The notes under the pieces are model-generated. The model was not told the DNA's origin and did no database searches. It saw only the letters and a list, made by a program, of their open reading frames with translations. Positions 51,148 to 59,495 of a stretch of 64,000 nt of DNA are shown piece after piece; position 1 is the first letter of the stretch, and every line of letters starts with the position of its first letter. Source of the stretch: JAPLJU01 sp036725345 (GTDB taxonomy: Bacteria; Desulfobacterota; Syntrophia; Syntrophales; UBA2192); the NCBI GenBank assembly GCA_036725345.1, contig DAIMEJ010000002.1:124001-188000 (forward strand), given 5' to 3'. Position numbers and translations under genes: made by a program.

Positions 51148-52704
51148 TCATTTCGCCGCACCCGGAAGGAGAAGCTGGTTTGTTTTTGACCTGGACTCGC
51201 CCACGTTCGTTACGTAAATCGCCGGCTGGCCGATCACGGGGCAGAGGGTTTCACAGATCCCGCAGCCGATGCAGAGGTCGAGGTCCACACGGGGCCGCTT
51301 CACACGGATGATTTTCCCCTCCCGGTTCCTCACGTTGGCATCTTCAAGCCATATGGCCTTCGGGGATGTGGGACACGCCTCCTGACAGACAATACAGGGC
51401 GTCGAGTGGGCATAGGGAAGGCAGCGTCCCTCGTCTATCATGGCAAGGCCGATCTTGACCTTCTGTTTCTCTTCCAGCGGAAGCCTCGCGATGGCCCCCG
51501 TCGGACAGACCTGCCCGCAGAGCGTGCAGCGGTGCTCGCAATAGCCGATCCGCGGGATCAGCACGGGCGACCAGATCCCCTCCACACCCGCCTCGAAAAG
51601 GGTGGGCTGAAGACCGTTGGTGATGCAGACCTTCATGCACTCCCCGCACTTGATGCAAGCCTTCAGAAATTCCCGTTCTTCCAGCGCCCCCGGCGGGCGG
51701 ATGAGCCTGGGGTTCACGTACCCGGGCTTTGACAGGGCCGTCGTCCTTATGAGCGGCACGGCCGCGATCCCGGAAGCGAAGGCGATGACGACATTTCGCC
51801 TCCCCAGGTTGAAAGCCGCGGGCGTCCCCGGCGTGGTGAAACCGAAGGAGACGGCGCTCATCGGGCAGAGGTCGTCACAGTTCATGCAGTAGAGGCACTC
51901 CGCAGACTCCCACCTGTTGCCTCCGTGAATAGCGCCGCCCTGGCAAAGCGATTCACAGGCCCCGCAGGCATTGCAGCCTTCGCTCAGCGATCTCCTGAGC
52001 AGGGCGTAGCGGGACAGGACCCCGAGGAGCGCGCCGAGCGGGCAGAGAAACTTGCACCAGAACCTTCTCTCGACGAGGTTCAAGCCCAGAACGGTCAGGA
52101 ACAGAAGACCGATGAAGGCGCTCTGGACAAAAAAGGGCTGTTCAAAGGCAAGGACGCTTCTTTTCAAAAGGTCATAGAGGAATTCCGACCCCTGAACAAT
52201 CCCCGGGGGATTCCAGGCGAATATGGCATCGAAGAAGGACCTGACGGCATAATTGAAAAGGGGATAAATACTGACCGACAGAGAACGGATCAGGATCGAC
52301 AGCGGATCGAGAATGCCCGCGAGATTCAGCCTGAAAAGGGCGGCTGCGAGGATAAAGAGTAGAATGTAGTACTTCCAGCGGTAAAGGCGCCTCCGGTCGC
52401 CGACGGGCTTTGCCTTCCTCAGGGAGCCCACCATGTTGTTCAATGTGCCCAGCGGGCAGACCCACCCGCAGAAAACCCTGCCCATGAAAACGGTAAGCAC
52501 GATCAGGATGATGGACAGGTAAAATGCCACGGGGACGGCGTGGGACGCAAGCAGCGTGGTGATGAAAATAAGGGGGTCGAAGTCGAGAAAAAGCCGCACG
52601 GGATATCCGAGGTCATCATACCCCTTGGACTCGGTCTGTATGAAGAGAAAAAGGAAAAGAAGAAGGAAGACCGCCTGGGAGGCTCTGCGTAAGCTTTTGA
52701 TCAT
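51148..52704 (-). CDS. NapH/NosR-like membrane polyferredoxin
   Basis: 518 residues. N-terminal membrane spans carry the two CxxxCP motifs FCGWVCPLGTL and WCKFLCPLGALLG, as in NapH, NosR and RdxA types. After them come 4Fe-4S motifs: CNACGACESLC, CLYCMNCDDLCP, CIKCGECMKVC, CTLCGQVCPTG, CIVCQEACP, CIGCGICETLCP. So it holds about five or six clusters and moves electrons between the membrane and a soluble or periplasmic partner. It follows the Tat-exported DUF362 gene by 33 bases; the pair probably acts together. Confidence 0.88.
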   Translation of the reverse strand: MIKSLRRASQAVFLLLFLFLFIQTESKGYDDLGYPVRLFLDFDPLIFITTLLASHAVPVAFYLSIILIVLTVFMGRVFCGWVCPLGTLNNMVGSLRKAKPVGDRRRLYRWKYYILLFILAAALFRLNLAGILDPLSILIRSLSVSIYPLFNYAVRSFFDAIFAWNPPGIVQGSEFLYDLLKRSVLAFEQPFFVQSAFIGLLFLTVLGLNLVERRFWCKFLCPLGALLGVLSRYALLRRSLSEGCNACGACESLCQGGAIHGGNRWESAECLYCMNCDDLCPMSAVSFGFTTPGTPAAFNLGRRNVVIAFASGIAAVPLIRTTALSKPGYVNPRLIRPPGALEEREFLKACIKCGECMKVCITNGLQPTLFEAGVEGIWSPVLIPRIGYCEHRCTLCGQVCPTGAIARLPLEEKQKVKIGLAMIDEGRCLPYAHSTPCIVCQEACPTSPKAIWLEDANVRNREGKIIRVKRPRVDLDLCIGCGICETLCPVIGQPAIYVTNVGESRSKTNQLLLPGAAK

Positions 52705-52737
52705 GGTGTCAAATCGCGTGAGGTAAACTACAGGCCT

Positions 52738-53640
52738 TCACACCCGGACTTTTTTTATTTTGATTTTCGAAAGGTCCATCACACCCAGGCCGGCCTTCGC
52801 TCCAAGCCGGACGTAACCGAGATCGCTGCCCTTGAGACCGAAGAGGGTCGCCCCGAAGGAGTCCATGGACACCTGGTCGGTACCGACGGCAACGAGATTG
52901 AGCTGTTTGACATCGCTCAAGCTTCCGCCCGTGGGGCCGTTCGCCGTGAGGATCCTGACCGCGTCGAGGACCGTGAGTGTCGGCTTGATCGCCTTTGCCA
53001 GATCGACGAGGCTTTCGTCAATATTCTGGTGAATCCGGCTTCGCCAGCCCCCCATCACACCCATCCAGTTCTTCATGGCCAGGGTCAGTGTCGACAGGCT
53101 GTGTTCCTTGGCGATGGGGACGTTTATGACCTTGTCGGCTTCCAGGACATCGGCATAGAGAGGCCACGACTTCAGGACAAGCCCGTTCATCCGCACTTCC
53201 CGGTACTTCCTGTCGTCGATGTAACTCACCTCCGCGCCGGCGGCGCCCGCAGCCTCCGCGATGCCGCTTTGCCTGTAACATCTCCGGGCGTCGCTCACCG
53301 TGCGGTCAAAGACCTTGACCTTCTTTGCGCCGGCCTCGTAGCACAGTTTAACGATTGTCCCGACAACCTCGGGGTTGGTCGTCGCCGCGTATTCCGGCGT
53401 CCGGTCCCAGCCAATGTTGGGCTTCACGACGACGACATCCCCTCTGGACACGAACCTTCTCATGCCGCCCAGGACATCGATGGCCGCCCTGGTGATCTGA
53501 ACGGGAGAGTTACCCTGGGCCACGGCCAGATCCACCCTCTCGGCCGCCTCGAGCATGCGGAAGACATACCCGAAGTTCACGGGCAAGGTGATCCCCGCCC
53601 CGACCATGGCGGCACTCCTCAGGAATTTACGGCGATTCAT
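52738..53640 (-). CDS. Tat-exported DUF362 protein
   Basis: 300 residues. A twin-arginine signal MNRRKFLRSAAMVGAGITL is followed by a DUF362 domain (VVVVKPNIGWDRTPEYAATTNPEVV, INVPIAKEHSLSTLTLAMKNWMGVMGG, LDAVRILTANGPTGG). There is no ferredoxin domain. Tat export implies it folds, perhaps with a cofactor, before leaving the cytosol. It is first of a two-gene unit with the polyferredoxin. Confidence 0.9.
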   Translation of the reverse strand: MNRRKFLRSAAMVGAGITLPVNFGYVFRMLEAAERVDLAVAQGNSPVQITRAAIDVLGGMRRFVSRGDVVVVKPNIGWDRTPEYAATTNPEVVGTIVKLCYEAGAKKVKVFDRTVSDARRCYRQSGIAEAAGAAGAEVSYIDDRKYREVRMNGLVLKSWPLYADVLEADKVINVPIAKEHSLSTLTLAMKNWMGVMGGWRSRIHQNIDESLVDLAKAIKPTLTVLDAVRILTANGPTGGSLSDVKQLNLVAVGTDQVSMDSFGATLFGLKGSDLGYVRLGAKAGLGVMDLSKIKIKKVRV

Positions 53641-53824
53641 GCACTGTCTTCCGTTTCACTCTCTGTCTCTTCAGGTCTTCCCGAAGGGTCCTGCATGCCG
53701 GTACAAAGTCGATGACAACGGTAAATTAGCAGGTCGATTGAATAAATGCCAAGATTTTTTGACGGTGCGCCTTTCTTTCGCCCCATTGCGAATTTTTCTG
53801 GATTTTACCTGAACCAGTGCTTAC

Positions 53825-53830
53825 TATAAT
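53825..53830 (+). promoter_or_regulatory. -10 element (TATAAT) of the selenoprotein candidate
   Basis: A perfect TATAAT 23 bases before the ATG at 53854. The -35 position (ATTTTA) is poor. The short leader contains GGGAGG. Confidence 0.45.
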
Positions 53831-53853
53831 AGAAAAAATACGGGAGGATTCCG

Positions 53854-54165
53854 ATGAAGCGAAAGAAATGGCTGCCGGTGCTCTGTTTCGTGAGTGTGAT
53901 GTTTCTTTTTCTGTCAGCCCAGCCTCTTTTTGCGGCCGACAGAACCGTCAAGCTGGTGATCCCGGACTGCGGGTGACCCACCACGGCCAGCAGGGTAAGT
54001 TATATCCTGGGACAGGTTCCCGGCGTGAAGGATCATCAGGTAAACCAGTTTACCCATGAAGCCGTCGTGACATTCGATGACACAAAAACAAGCCTCGAGG
54101 CCATCGTCAAGGCGCTGACCGACGACGGGTTCCCGCCTTCAGGTCAGCCACAGTGGGTTAAGTAA
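53854..54165 (+). CDS. Probable selenoprotein: secreted HMA-like protein with in-frame TGA (Sec41)
   Basis: Reading TGA at 53974-53976 as selenocysteine gives 103 residues. A Sec signal peptide (MKRKKWLPVLCFVSVMFLFL, cleavage probable after LFA) comes first. Then TVKLVIPDCGUPTTASRV leads into an HMA-like pattern: YILGQVPGVKDHQV, EAVVTFDDTKTSLEAIVKALTDDGF. Sec41 lines up with the first cysteine of the HMA CxxC metal site, and Cys39 stands two residues before it. The frame after TGA is protein-like to a TAA at 54165, with no start of its own. GGGAGG lies 7 bases before the ATG. A SECIS-like stem-loop follows the TGA. A likely role is periplasmic metal or thiol/selenol redox chemistry. The alternative is a nonsense-mutated gene. 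Confidence 0.75.
53974..54011 (+). promoter_or_regulatory. Candidate bacterial SECIS element
   Basis: Directly after UGA the RNA can form a 7-bp stem: 53991-53997 with 54003-54009, including one G-U pair. C53987-C53988 can pair with G54010-G54011 below a 2-base bulge. The loop AGUUA (53998-54002) has G in its second place. Bacterial SECIS elements need a loop 16-37 bases after UGA with a G in the first two loop positions; here 21 bases separate UGA and loop. No folding energy was calculated. Confidence 0.6.
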
Positions 54166-54187
54166 AGGTTCCTCCAACAAACTTGAG

Positions 54188-54223
54188 AGGGCCCGGAGGG
54201 TCCGTGTTTTTCCGGGCCCTATT
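54188..54223 (+). terminator. Terminator after the selenoprotein candidate
   Basis: A perfect 10-bp stem (54188-54197 with 54211-54220), then ATTT. The T tract is short, so read-through into the next small gene is possible. Confidence 0.6.
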
Positions 54224-54246
54224 TGGAGAGCACGGGGACGGCTGAC

Positions 54247-54477
54247 ATGAAAGACACCTTTGAAAAAGCCCTGAAGGATTACGAAAAGAAATACGGTCTG
54301 GAGAAGGCCGCGGAGATTCAGGGACAGTTCGACCGGTTGAAGGAACAGGTCATCGCCGACAACGGGCACGTCCTCGAATGGCTGCCGCTTCGGAAAAAAA
54401 ACGAGACGATCGAGTCCCTCCTGCAGGGCGTGTACAAAAAACTCATGATCCGGATGGAAAAAGAGAATACACCGTAA
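54247..54477 (+). CDS. Small coiled protein, unknown
   Basis: 76 residues from ATG 54247 (GGGGACGG upstream). Charged helices, DTFEKALKDYEKKYGLEKAAEIQGQF and QVIADNGHVLEWLPLRKKN. No membrane segment. An in-frame TTG at 54223 lies in the terminator and is less likely. It precedes korA by 159 bases. Family not known. Confidence 0.55.
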   Translation: MKDTFEKALKDYEKKYGLEKAAEIQGQFDRLKEQVIADNGHVLEWLPLRKKNETIESLLQGVYKKLMIRMEKENTP

Positions 54478-54636
54478 TCCCTCCACCTGCAGGGCCTGCA
54501 CGTCTCGCCGGTACGGACACTCCGGTTTTACAGACTCGAACACCGCCCCGGCCATGTCTCTTTTTCACAGACCCGGATGTCGTGAACAGACCCTGCCGCA
54601 CAAAAATCAGGGACGCCGAGAAAAGGGGAGAATAGA

Positions 54637-56265
54637 ATGGATTTCAACGTCCTGGTCGGAGGAGAGGCGGGACAGGGCATGTTCTCGGTGGAACTTGAAC
54701 TGACCGAGCTTCTCTCGAAGCTTCATTATCATCTCTTTGCGACAAAGAACTACATGTCCAGGATACGGGGCGGGCACAATTTCCACATGATCCGCATCGC
54801 CGAAACCCCTGTCCACGCCCTGTCCGGCGAGCCCTGGGACATGATCATCGCCCTGGACCCGGAAACCGAGCGACGCCATAAACAGGAGCTTGCAGCCACA
54901 GGCATCTTTCTTCCGCCCGTTCAAATAAAAGAAATGGAGAGCGTTGCCCGTGAACGCTTCGGCGGGGTCACCGCAGTGAACACCATGCTGGTCGGGCTGA
55001 TCCTTTCTGCCATCGGATGCCCACAGGAGAAACTCTCGGGTATGGCCGAGCCGTCTCCAGACCCCGCCCACCTGTCGGCGGGATTCAACTTCGCCCGCCG
55101 CTGGGGCATTGACGGCCGATACCCCCTCACGCCGAAGGCGCAGGCCCACTGCAGGCTCGACGGCAACCAGGCCCTCGCCCTCGGGGCGCTTCTGGGCGGC
55201 TGCCAGTTCATGGCGGGTTATCCCATGACGCCCGCCACCTCGATTATGCAGTACATCTCCACCGTTGCCCTGGACCATCCCGTTCATTTCGAACAAGCCG
55301 AAGACGAGATCTCCGCCGTTAACATGGCCCTCGGGGCATCCTATGCCGGCCTTCGATCGCTCGTGGCGACCTCGGGGGGAGGATTTGCACTGATGCAGGA
55401 AGGCATCTCCCTTGCCGGCATGACGGAGACTCCGATTGTGGTCATCTTCGCGCAGCGGCCCGGCCCGGCAACGGGGCTCCCGACACGGACCGAGCAGGGG
55501 GATCTGAACTTCGTTCTTTACGCGGGTCACGGCGAGTTTCCCCGGGCTATTTACGCACCGGGCACCCTTCACGAGGCCGTTTTTCTGGCACGAAAAAGTT
55601 TCGACGTGGCAGACGCCTGCCAGACACCCGTGTTCATCATGACGGACCAATATCTCGCCGATTCCGTCCAGATGATGTTCGAGGGCATCCCGCAGGAGAT
55701 CCACCGGCGTGATTACGGTTCTTTCGATGCCTCCTACCGGCGTTACCTGTTGACGGACAGCGGGCTTTCCCCCTTGGCCTGCCCCGGGCAGGGCGATGGT
55801 TTCGTCAGGGTGGATTCCGACGAACATGACGAGGAAGGAAAGATCACGGAAGACTTACACCTCCGGACCCGGATGGTCGAGAAACGGCTGAAGAAATTCG
55901 ACCTCCTCCGGAGGGATACGGTCATGCCCAGCTTCACCGGCGATGCGGGGGCCGATGTGATCGTGATCAACTGGGGTTCGAACAAAATGATCGTTGAGGA
56001 GGCCGTCCGAAGGCTCATCGACGAGGGTGTGAGCGCAGGGGCCCTTCATTTCAGCCAGGTCTACCCCCTCTGGCAGGACATGGTGGATCCCTGGAATTTA
56101 AAAGGAAAAAAGCTCCTCTCCGTCGAAAACAACGCCACGGGGCAGTTCGCGTCGCTCCTGAAGCGGGAGCTGGGGCTCACGGTGGATCATCAGATCCTGA
56201 AATACAACGGTGAGTGCTTCACGGTAAGAGAACTGCGCCAAAGGCTCAAAAAACACCTGTCCTGA
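54637..56265 (+). CDS. korA: 2-oxoacid:ferredoxin oxidoreductase, fused gamma-alpha subunit
   Basis: 542 residues. Gamma domain at 1-175 (LVGGEAGQGMFSVELELTELLSKL), then the alpha pyrimidine-binding and C-terminal domains (LDGNQALALGALLGGCQFMAGYPMTPATSIMQY, HFEQAEDEISAVNMALGASYAGLRSLVATSGGG). It is the large subunit of a two-subunit enzyme that links 2-oxoglutarate or another 2-oxoacid, CoA and ferredoxin. AAAAGGGGAG precedes the start. Substrate not certain. Confidence 0.92.
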   Translation: MDFNVLVGGEAGQGMFSVELELTELLSKLHYHLFATKNYMSRIRGGHNFHMIRIAETPVHALSGEPWDMIIALDPETERRHKQELAATGIFLPPVQIKEMESVARERFGGVTAVNTMLVGLILSAIGCPQEKLSGMAEPSPDPAHLSAGFNFARRWGIDGRYPLTPKAQAHCRLDGNQALALGALLGGCQFMAGYPMTPATSIMQYISTVALDHPVHFEQAEDEISAVNMALGASYAGLRSLVATSGGGFALMQEGISLAGMTETPIVVIFAQRPGPATGLPTRTEQGDLNFVLYAGHGEFPRAIYAPGTLHEAVFLARKSFDVADACQTPVFIMTDQYLADSVQMMFEGIPQEIHRRDYGSFDASYRRYLLTDSGLSPLACPGQGDGFVRVDSDEHDEEGKITEDLHLRTRMVEKRLKKFDLLRRDTVMPSFTGDAGADVIVINWGSNKMIVEEAVRRLIDEGVSAGALHFSQVYPLWQDMVDPWNLKGKKLLSVENNATGQFASLLKRELGLTVDHQILKYNGECFTVRELRQRLKKHLS

Positions 56266-56278
56266 CGGAGGATTGAAC

Positions 56279-57103
56279 ATGGCGACGCAAAAGGACATTG
56301 CCTGGTGTCCCGGCTGCGGTAATTTCCCGATTCGAGACGTCCTTGAAAGCGTCCTGAGGGAATTGCCCGTCCCGGCGAACAAAATCGTTTTGACCTCCGG
56401 GATCGGCCAGGCAGCCAAGATGCCTCACTACCTGGACGTCCATTTCTTCAACGGGCTCCATGGACGGGCCCTTCCCCTTGCCGTGGGTGTCAAGCTGGCC
56501 CGACCGGACCTTACGGTCATTGCCTACTCCGGCGACGGCTGCAACTACGGTGAGGGTGGAAACCATTTTATCCACACGATCCGCAGAAGGCTCGACATCA
56601 CCATTCTTACTTCAAACAACCAGGTCTACGGATTGACGAAAGGCCAGAGTTCACCCACAACGGACCCGGGGGTCAAAAATCATCTCGACCCACAGGGTAA
56701 CTTGAACATCCCTCTCAACCCCCTGTCCCTGGCCATCATGATGGGTGCACCCTTTGTGGCCCGCGGATTTGCGGGGGACAAAGAGCATCTTAAATCTCTT
56801 ATCACAGAAGCCGTCCTTTTCAAGGGCACCTCCCTCGTGGACATCCTCCAGCCCTGCGTCAGTTTCAACAGAGTCAACACCTACGGGTGGTACAGGGAAC
56901 GTGTCTACAAGGTGGAAAAACCGGCGGACAACCGGTATGAAGCCCTCAAGCTCGCGGACGCCTGGGGCTCCAGAATACCGATCGGCGTTATCCTCCGTGA
57001 CGATTCGGCCAAAAGCCGTGAACTCAAAACCCTCTTCGGAAAGTCGATCACGAGGGAGGCTGTGGATCAGATGGTCTGCACGAAGTGCGTCATGATGAGA
57101 TGA
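56279..57103 (+). CDS. korB: 2-oxoacid:ferredoxin oxidoreductase, beta subunit
   Basis: 274 residues from ATG 56279 (GGAGG eight bases upstream; a TTG at 56273 is not needed). It has the cluster and ThDP motifs CPGCGN, GDGCNYGEGGNHFIHTIRRR and TSNNQVYGLTKGQ. The usual GDGD reads GDGC. It pairs with the fused subunit 13 bases upstream. No separate ferredoxin subunit is present. Confidence 0.93.
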   Translation: MATQKDIAWCPGCGNFPIRDVLESVLRELPVPANKIVLTSGIGQAAKMPHYLDVHFFNGLHGRALPLAVGVKLARPDLTVIAYSGDGCNYGEGGNHFIHTIRRRLDITILTSNNQVYGLTKGQSSPTTDPGVKNHLDPQGNLNIPLNPLSLAIMMGAPFVARGFAGDKEHLKSLITEAVLFKGTSLVDILQPCVSFNRVNTYGWYRERVYKVEKPADNRYEALKLADAWGSRIPIGVILRDDSAKSRELKTLFGKSITREAVDQMVCTKCVMMR

Positions 57104-57196
57104 CGGGACGTCTCCGCTGAACCTTCAAAAAATCACTCGAAACATATTGTGAAATCCTGTAAAGGAGCGGGATAAAAATTTTTTCGAGGTTTTCAC

Positions 57197-57958
57197 ATGA
57201 TTGTCAAGATCATGCCGTGCCTGGACATGAAGGAGGGGCGGGTGGTCAAGGGCATCCATTTCGTCGGTCTGAAGGATGCGGGAGACCCCGTCGCGAATGC
57301 GGCTTTCTACCAGAAGGAAGGGGCCGACGAGCTGGCCATGCTGGACATCGCGGCCACCCTCGAAAACAGAAAAACACGACTGGGGTGGGTGAAGGAGGTC
57401 TCTTCGGTCATTGACATCCCCCTGACCGTCGGCGGCGGCATCTCCAGTCTGGAGGATATCGAAATGGTGCTTGCCGCAGGCGCCAAAAAGGTCTCGATGA
57501 ACAGCGCGGCCGTCAAAGATCCGAAACTCGTGGCCGAGGCATCAAAGACCTTCGGAAAAGACAGGATAACCGTGGCCATAGACGCGAGAAGAAACAAGGG
57601 CATGCCCTCGGGGTTTGAGCTTGTCGTGACGGGCGGCACAAAGCCCGTCGGGAAAGATGCTGTTGCCTGGGCGCGGGAATGCGAAAAGCTCGGGGCGGGC
57701 GTGGTGCTCCCGACCAGCATGGATGGTGACGGAACCCGGGCCGGGTACGACATTGAGTTCACCAAAGCCGTCTCGGCGGCCGTGGAACTGCCCGTGGTCG
57801 CGTCAGGCGGCGCGGGAAAGCTAGAGGATTTCTATGAGGCCGTCGTCCGGGGCGGCGCTGACATTCTTCTTGCCGCCTCGGTGTTCCATTACCGCATCCT
57901 GACAATAAAAGCCGTGAAAGAATACCTCCGGGGGCGGGGAGTTGAGGTCACCCTTTAA
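57197..57958 (+). CDS. hisF: Imidazole glycerol phosphate synthase cyclase subunit
   Basis: 253 residues, a TIM barrel of histidine biosynthesis. Catalytic Asp10 is in MPCLDMKEGRVVKG and the second aspartate in VAIDARRN (about 130). TVGGGISSLEDI, TSMDGDGTRAGYD and VVASGGAGKLEDF are phosphate-binding loops. No hisH or other his genes are near, so the pathway is scattered or this copy has a side role. Confidence 0.93.
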   Translation: MIVKIMPCLDMKEGRVVKGIHFVGLKDAGDPVANAAFYQKEGADELAMLDIAATLENRKTRLGWVKEVSSVIDIPLTVGGGISSLEDIEMVLAAGAKKVSMNSAAVKDPKLVAEASKTFGKDRITVAIDARRNKGMPSGFELVVTGGTKPVGKDAVAWARECEKLGAGVVLPTSMDGDGTRAGYDIEFTKAVSAAVELPVVASGGAGKLEDFYEAVVRGGADILLAASVFHYRILTIKAVKEYLRGRGVEVTL

Positions 57959-58017
57959 TGCGCAATCGTCTCGAGGCCGGTGGGGTCTTCCAGGAGAGAA
58001 GAGACGCATTCAGGGGC

Positions 58018-58188
58018 TTACAGGCCGCCGAGGGTCCGCCAGTAGGACTCGTCCCTTAACGGCTCTTTTTTCTTGGGTTTTTTTCTTGATATAAACAGGA
58101 TCAACAGGACAACGATGAGGGGCTGTTTCGACGAACTCTTCATCATCTTCTTGATCAGTGCTTTCTCGATGCTGTCGAAAAGACCCAT
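58018..58188 (-). CDS. Small single-span membrane protein, 56 residues
   Basis: ATG 58188. The product MGLFDSIEKALIKKMMKSSS is followed by a hydrophobic span (KQPLIVVLLILFIS) and a very basic stretch RKKPKKKEPLRDESYW, so it would sit with the lysine-rich side in the cytosol. The ribosome site is weak (GGGTGA). Composition and the clean topology support a real gene. No family recognised. It converges with hisF. Confidence 0.6.
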   Translation of the reverse strand: MGLFDSIEKALIKKMMKSSSKQPLIVVLLILFISRKKPKKKEPLRDESYWRTLGGL

Positions 58189-58289
58189 GGAGGTCACCCG
58201 TGCGGTCTGAGCAGTTCATGGTCTACAATAAAAAAGTCTACTACTTGATATGAGCAAGTTCTCAGAAAGTCAACGAAAAAAGGGGAAAT

Positions 58290-58330
58290 AAAAAAAGGGT
58301 GCCAGGCGAAGGAGGGTGAAACTGGCACCC
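58290..58330 (-). terminator. Terminator of the VUT-family gene
   Basis: A 9-bp perfect stem (58330-58322 with 58305-58297) followed on the minus strand by seven T. It lies 23 bases past the VUT stop. Confidence 0.8.
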
Positions 58331-58352
58331 GGGAAATAACACTTCCCGGTTT

Positions 58353-58955
58353 TTAATATCGGCTCCTGAGAACCATTCCTTGAGTCTCTTTTCTCCTGCC
58401 CGCAAGTATAAAAGGGAGAACCAGGAGTCCCGAGAGGTATTTCAGGAGGGCTTGACCCCCTATGACCGGCCAGAACAGGCCAAATGCGAGTCCCACGAAG
58501 ATCAGGGAATCGAGGGGGCAGGAGATGAGGTTTGAAATTACAACGCGCCATACAAAATCTTTTTTAAGGACTCTGTAGGCATACCAATCCACGCCCTCCG
58601 ACACCAGAAAGGCCGATACCGATGCGAGAGCCACCTGCCAGTTGAGGAAGCAGGTGATGATTGATGCCGCGATCATCCACGCCCACGTGGCCCAGTCGCC
58701 CCAGTATCGCTGCACAAAATCGCGAAAAGAGAAGGTGAGGCCGATCCAGAGAACGCCGGCGGGGAAGGACAGCCCCCCGACGGTGACGATTCCGAACCAG
58801 ATGACAAAGGCGTTTCCGAGAAGAATGCTCAGCAGATAGAGAAACGCCCAGAACCATTTTTTGGCGGCCCCGTCCGAAGATCGATTCAAAGGCGCCTCCT
58901 CGTCATCGTCATGTTGAAAGAACTGTCTTATTTCACATTTAAGATGGGTATTCAA
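58353..58955 (-). CDS. VUT-family membrane protein (YhhQ-like)
   Basis: 200 residues with about six membrane spans. LSFPAGVLWIGLTFSFRDFVQRYWG and VDWYAYRVLKKDFVWRVVISNLISCPLDSLIFVGLAFG are the VUT/COG1738 pattern. YhhQ imports queuosine precursors in E. coli; other members are vitamin transporters. The substrate here is unknown. It has its own terminator. Confidence 0.82.
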   Translation of the reverse strand: MNTHLKCEIRQFFQHDDDEEAPLNRSSDGAAKKWFWAFLYLLSILLGNAFVIWFGIVTVGGLSFPAGVLWIGLTFSFRDFVQRYWGDWATWAWMIAASIITCFLNWQVALASVSAFLVSEGVDWYAYRVLKKDFVWRVVISNLISCPLDSLIFVGLAFGLFWPVIGGQALLKYLSGLLVLPFILAGRRKETQGMVLRSRY

Positions 58956-58983
58956 GCCGGCTTTTCATCCTGCGCTGAAGGGC

Positions 58984-59012
58984 TTGACGGCCCCGTCTGA
59001 GATTGGTAGGCT
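58984..59012 (+). promoter_or_regulatory. Possible promoter of the NUDIX gene
   Basis: -35 TTGACG (58984-58989), a 17-base spacer, and a weak -10 TAGGCT (59007-59012), 41 bases before the ATG. Confidence 0.35.
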
Positions 59013-59053
59013 CTTTTGGTTTTCGACGCAGGTTCTCATACCAGGAATACTCA

Positions 59054-59449
59054 ATGCGTATCGTGACGGCCGCTGTTATCGAGCGGGAAGGGAAAATCCT
59101 GGTCGCCCGGAGGAAAAAAGGGGACCGCATGGAAGGGCTGTGGGAATTCCCGGGCGGCAAGCTGGAAGGAAGCGAAAGCCCAGAGGAATGCCTGAAGAGA
59201 GAACTGCACGAGGAATTCGGCATCGAGGCTGAAATCGGCGAATTCCTCCTCTCGAGCCCTTATGAATACCCCCATCTGAAGATTGAGCTTCTCGCCTACA
59301 GGGCGATATACGTCAGCGGGGATTTCAAACTGAACGACCATGACGAGATCCGGTGGGTGCTGCCTTCCGAGCTCAGGGACTACAACCTCGCCGGAGCCGA
59401 CGTCCCCGTGGCCGATATCCTCATGAAGGGTTCGCCTTTCACGAAGTGA
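59054..59449 (+). CDS. mutT: NUDIX hydrolase, MutT-like 8-oxo-dGTP diphosphatase
   Basis: 131 residues from ATG 59054 (AGGAA upstream). The Nudix box runs from GGKLEGSESPEECLKREL into HEEFG. RKKGDRMEGLWEFPGGK is the MutT-type approach. It hydrolyses oxidised nucleotides to keep them out of DNA. The frame upstream to 59003 has no ribosome site. It is followed 46 bases later by a nitroreductase. Confidence 0.9.
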   Translation: MRIVTAAVIEREGKILVARRKKGDRMEGLWEFPGGKLEGSESPEECLKRELHEEFGIEAEIGEFLLSSPYEYPHLKIELLAYRAIYVSGDFKLNDHDEIRWVLPSELRDYNLAGADVPVADILMKGSPFTK

Positions 59450-59495
59450 CAGAAACCCTTCGGGTGCAAATGAATAAAACAGCAAAGGAGGCAAC

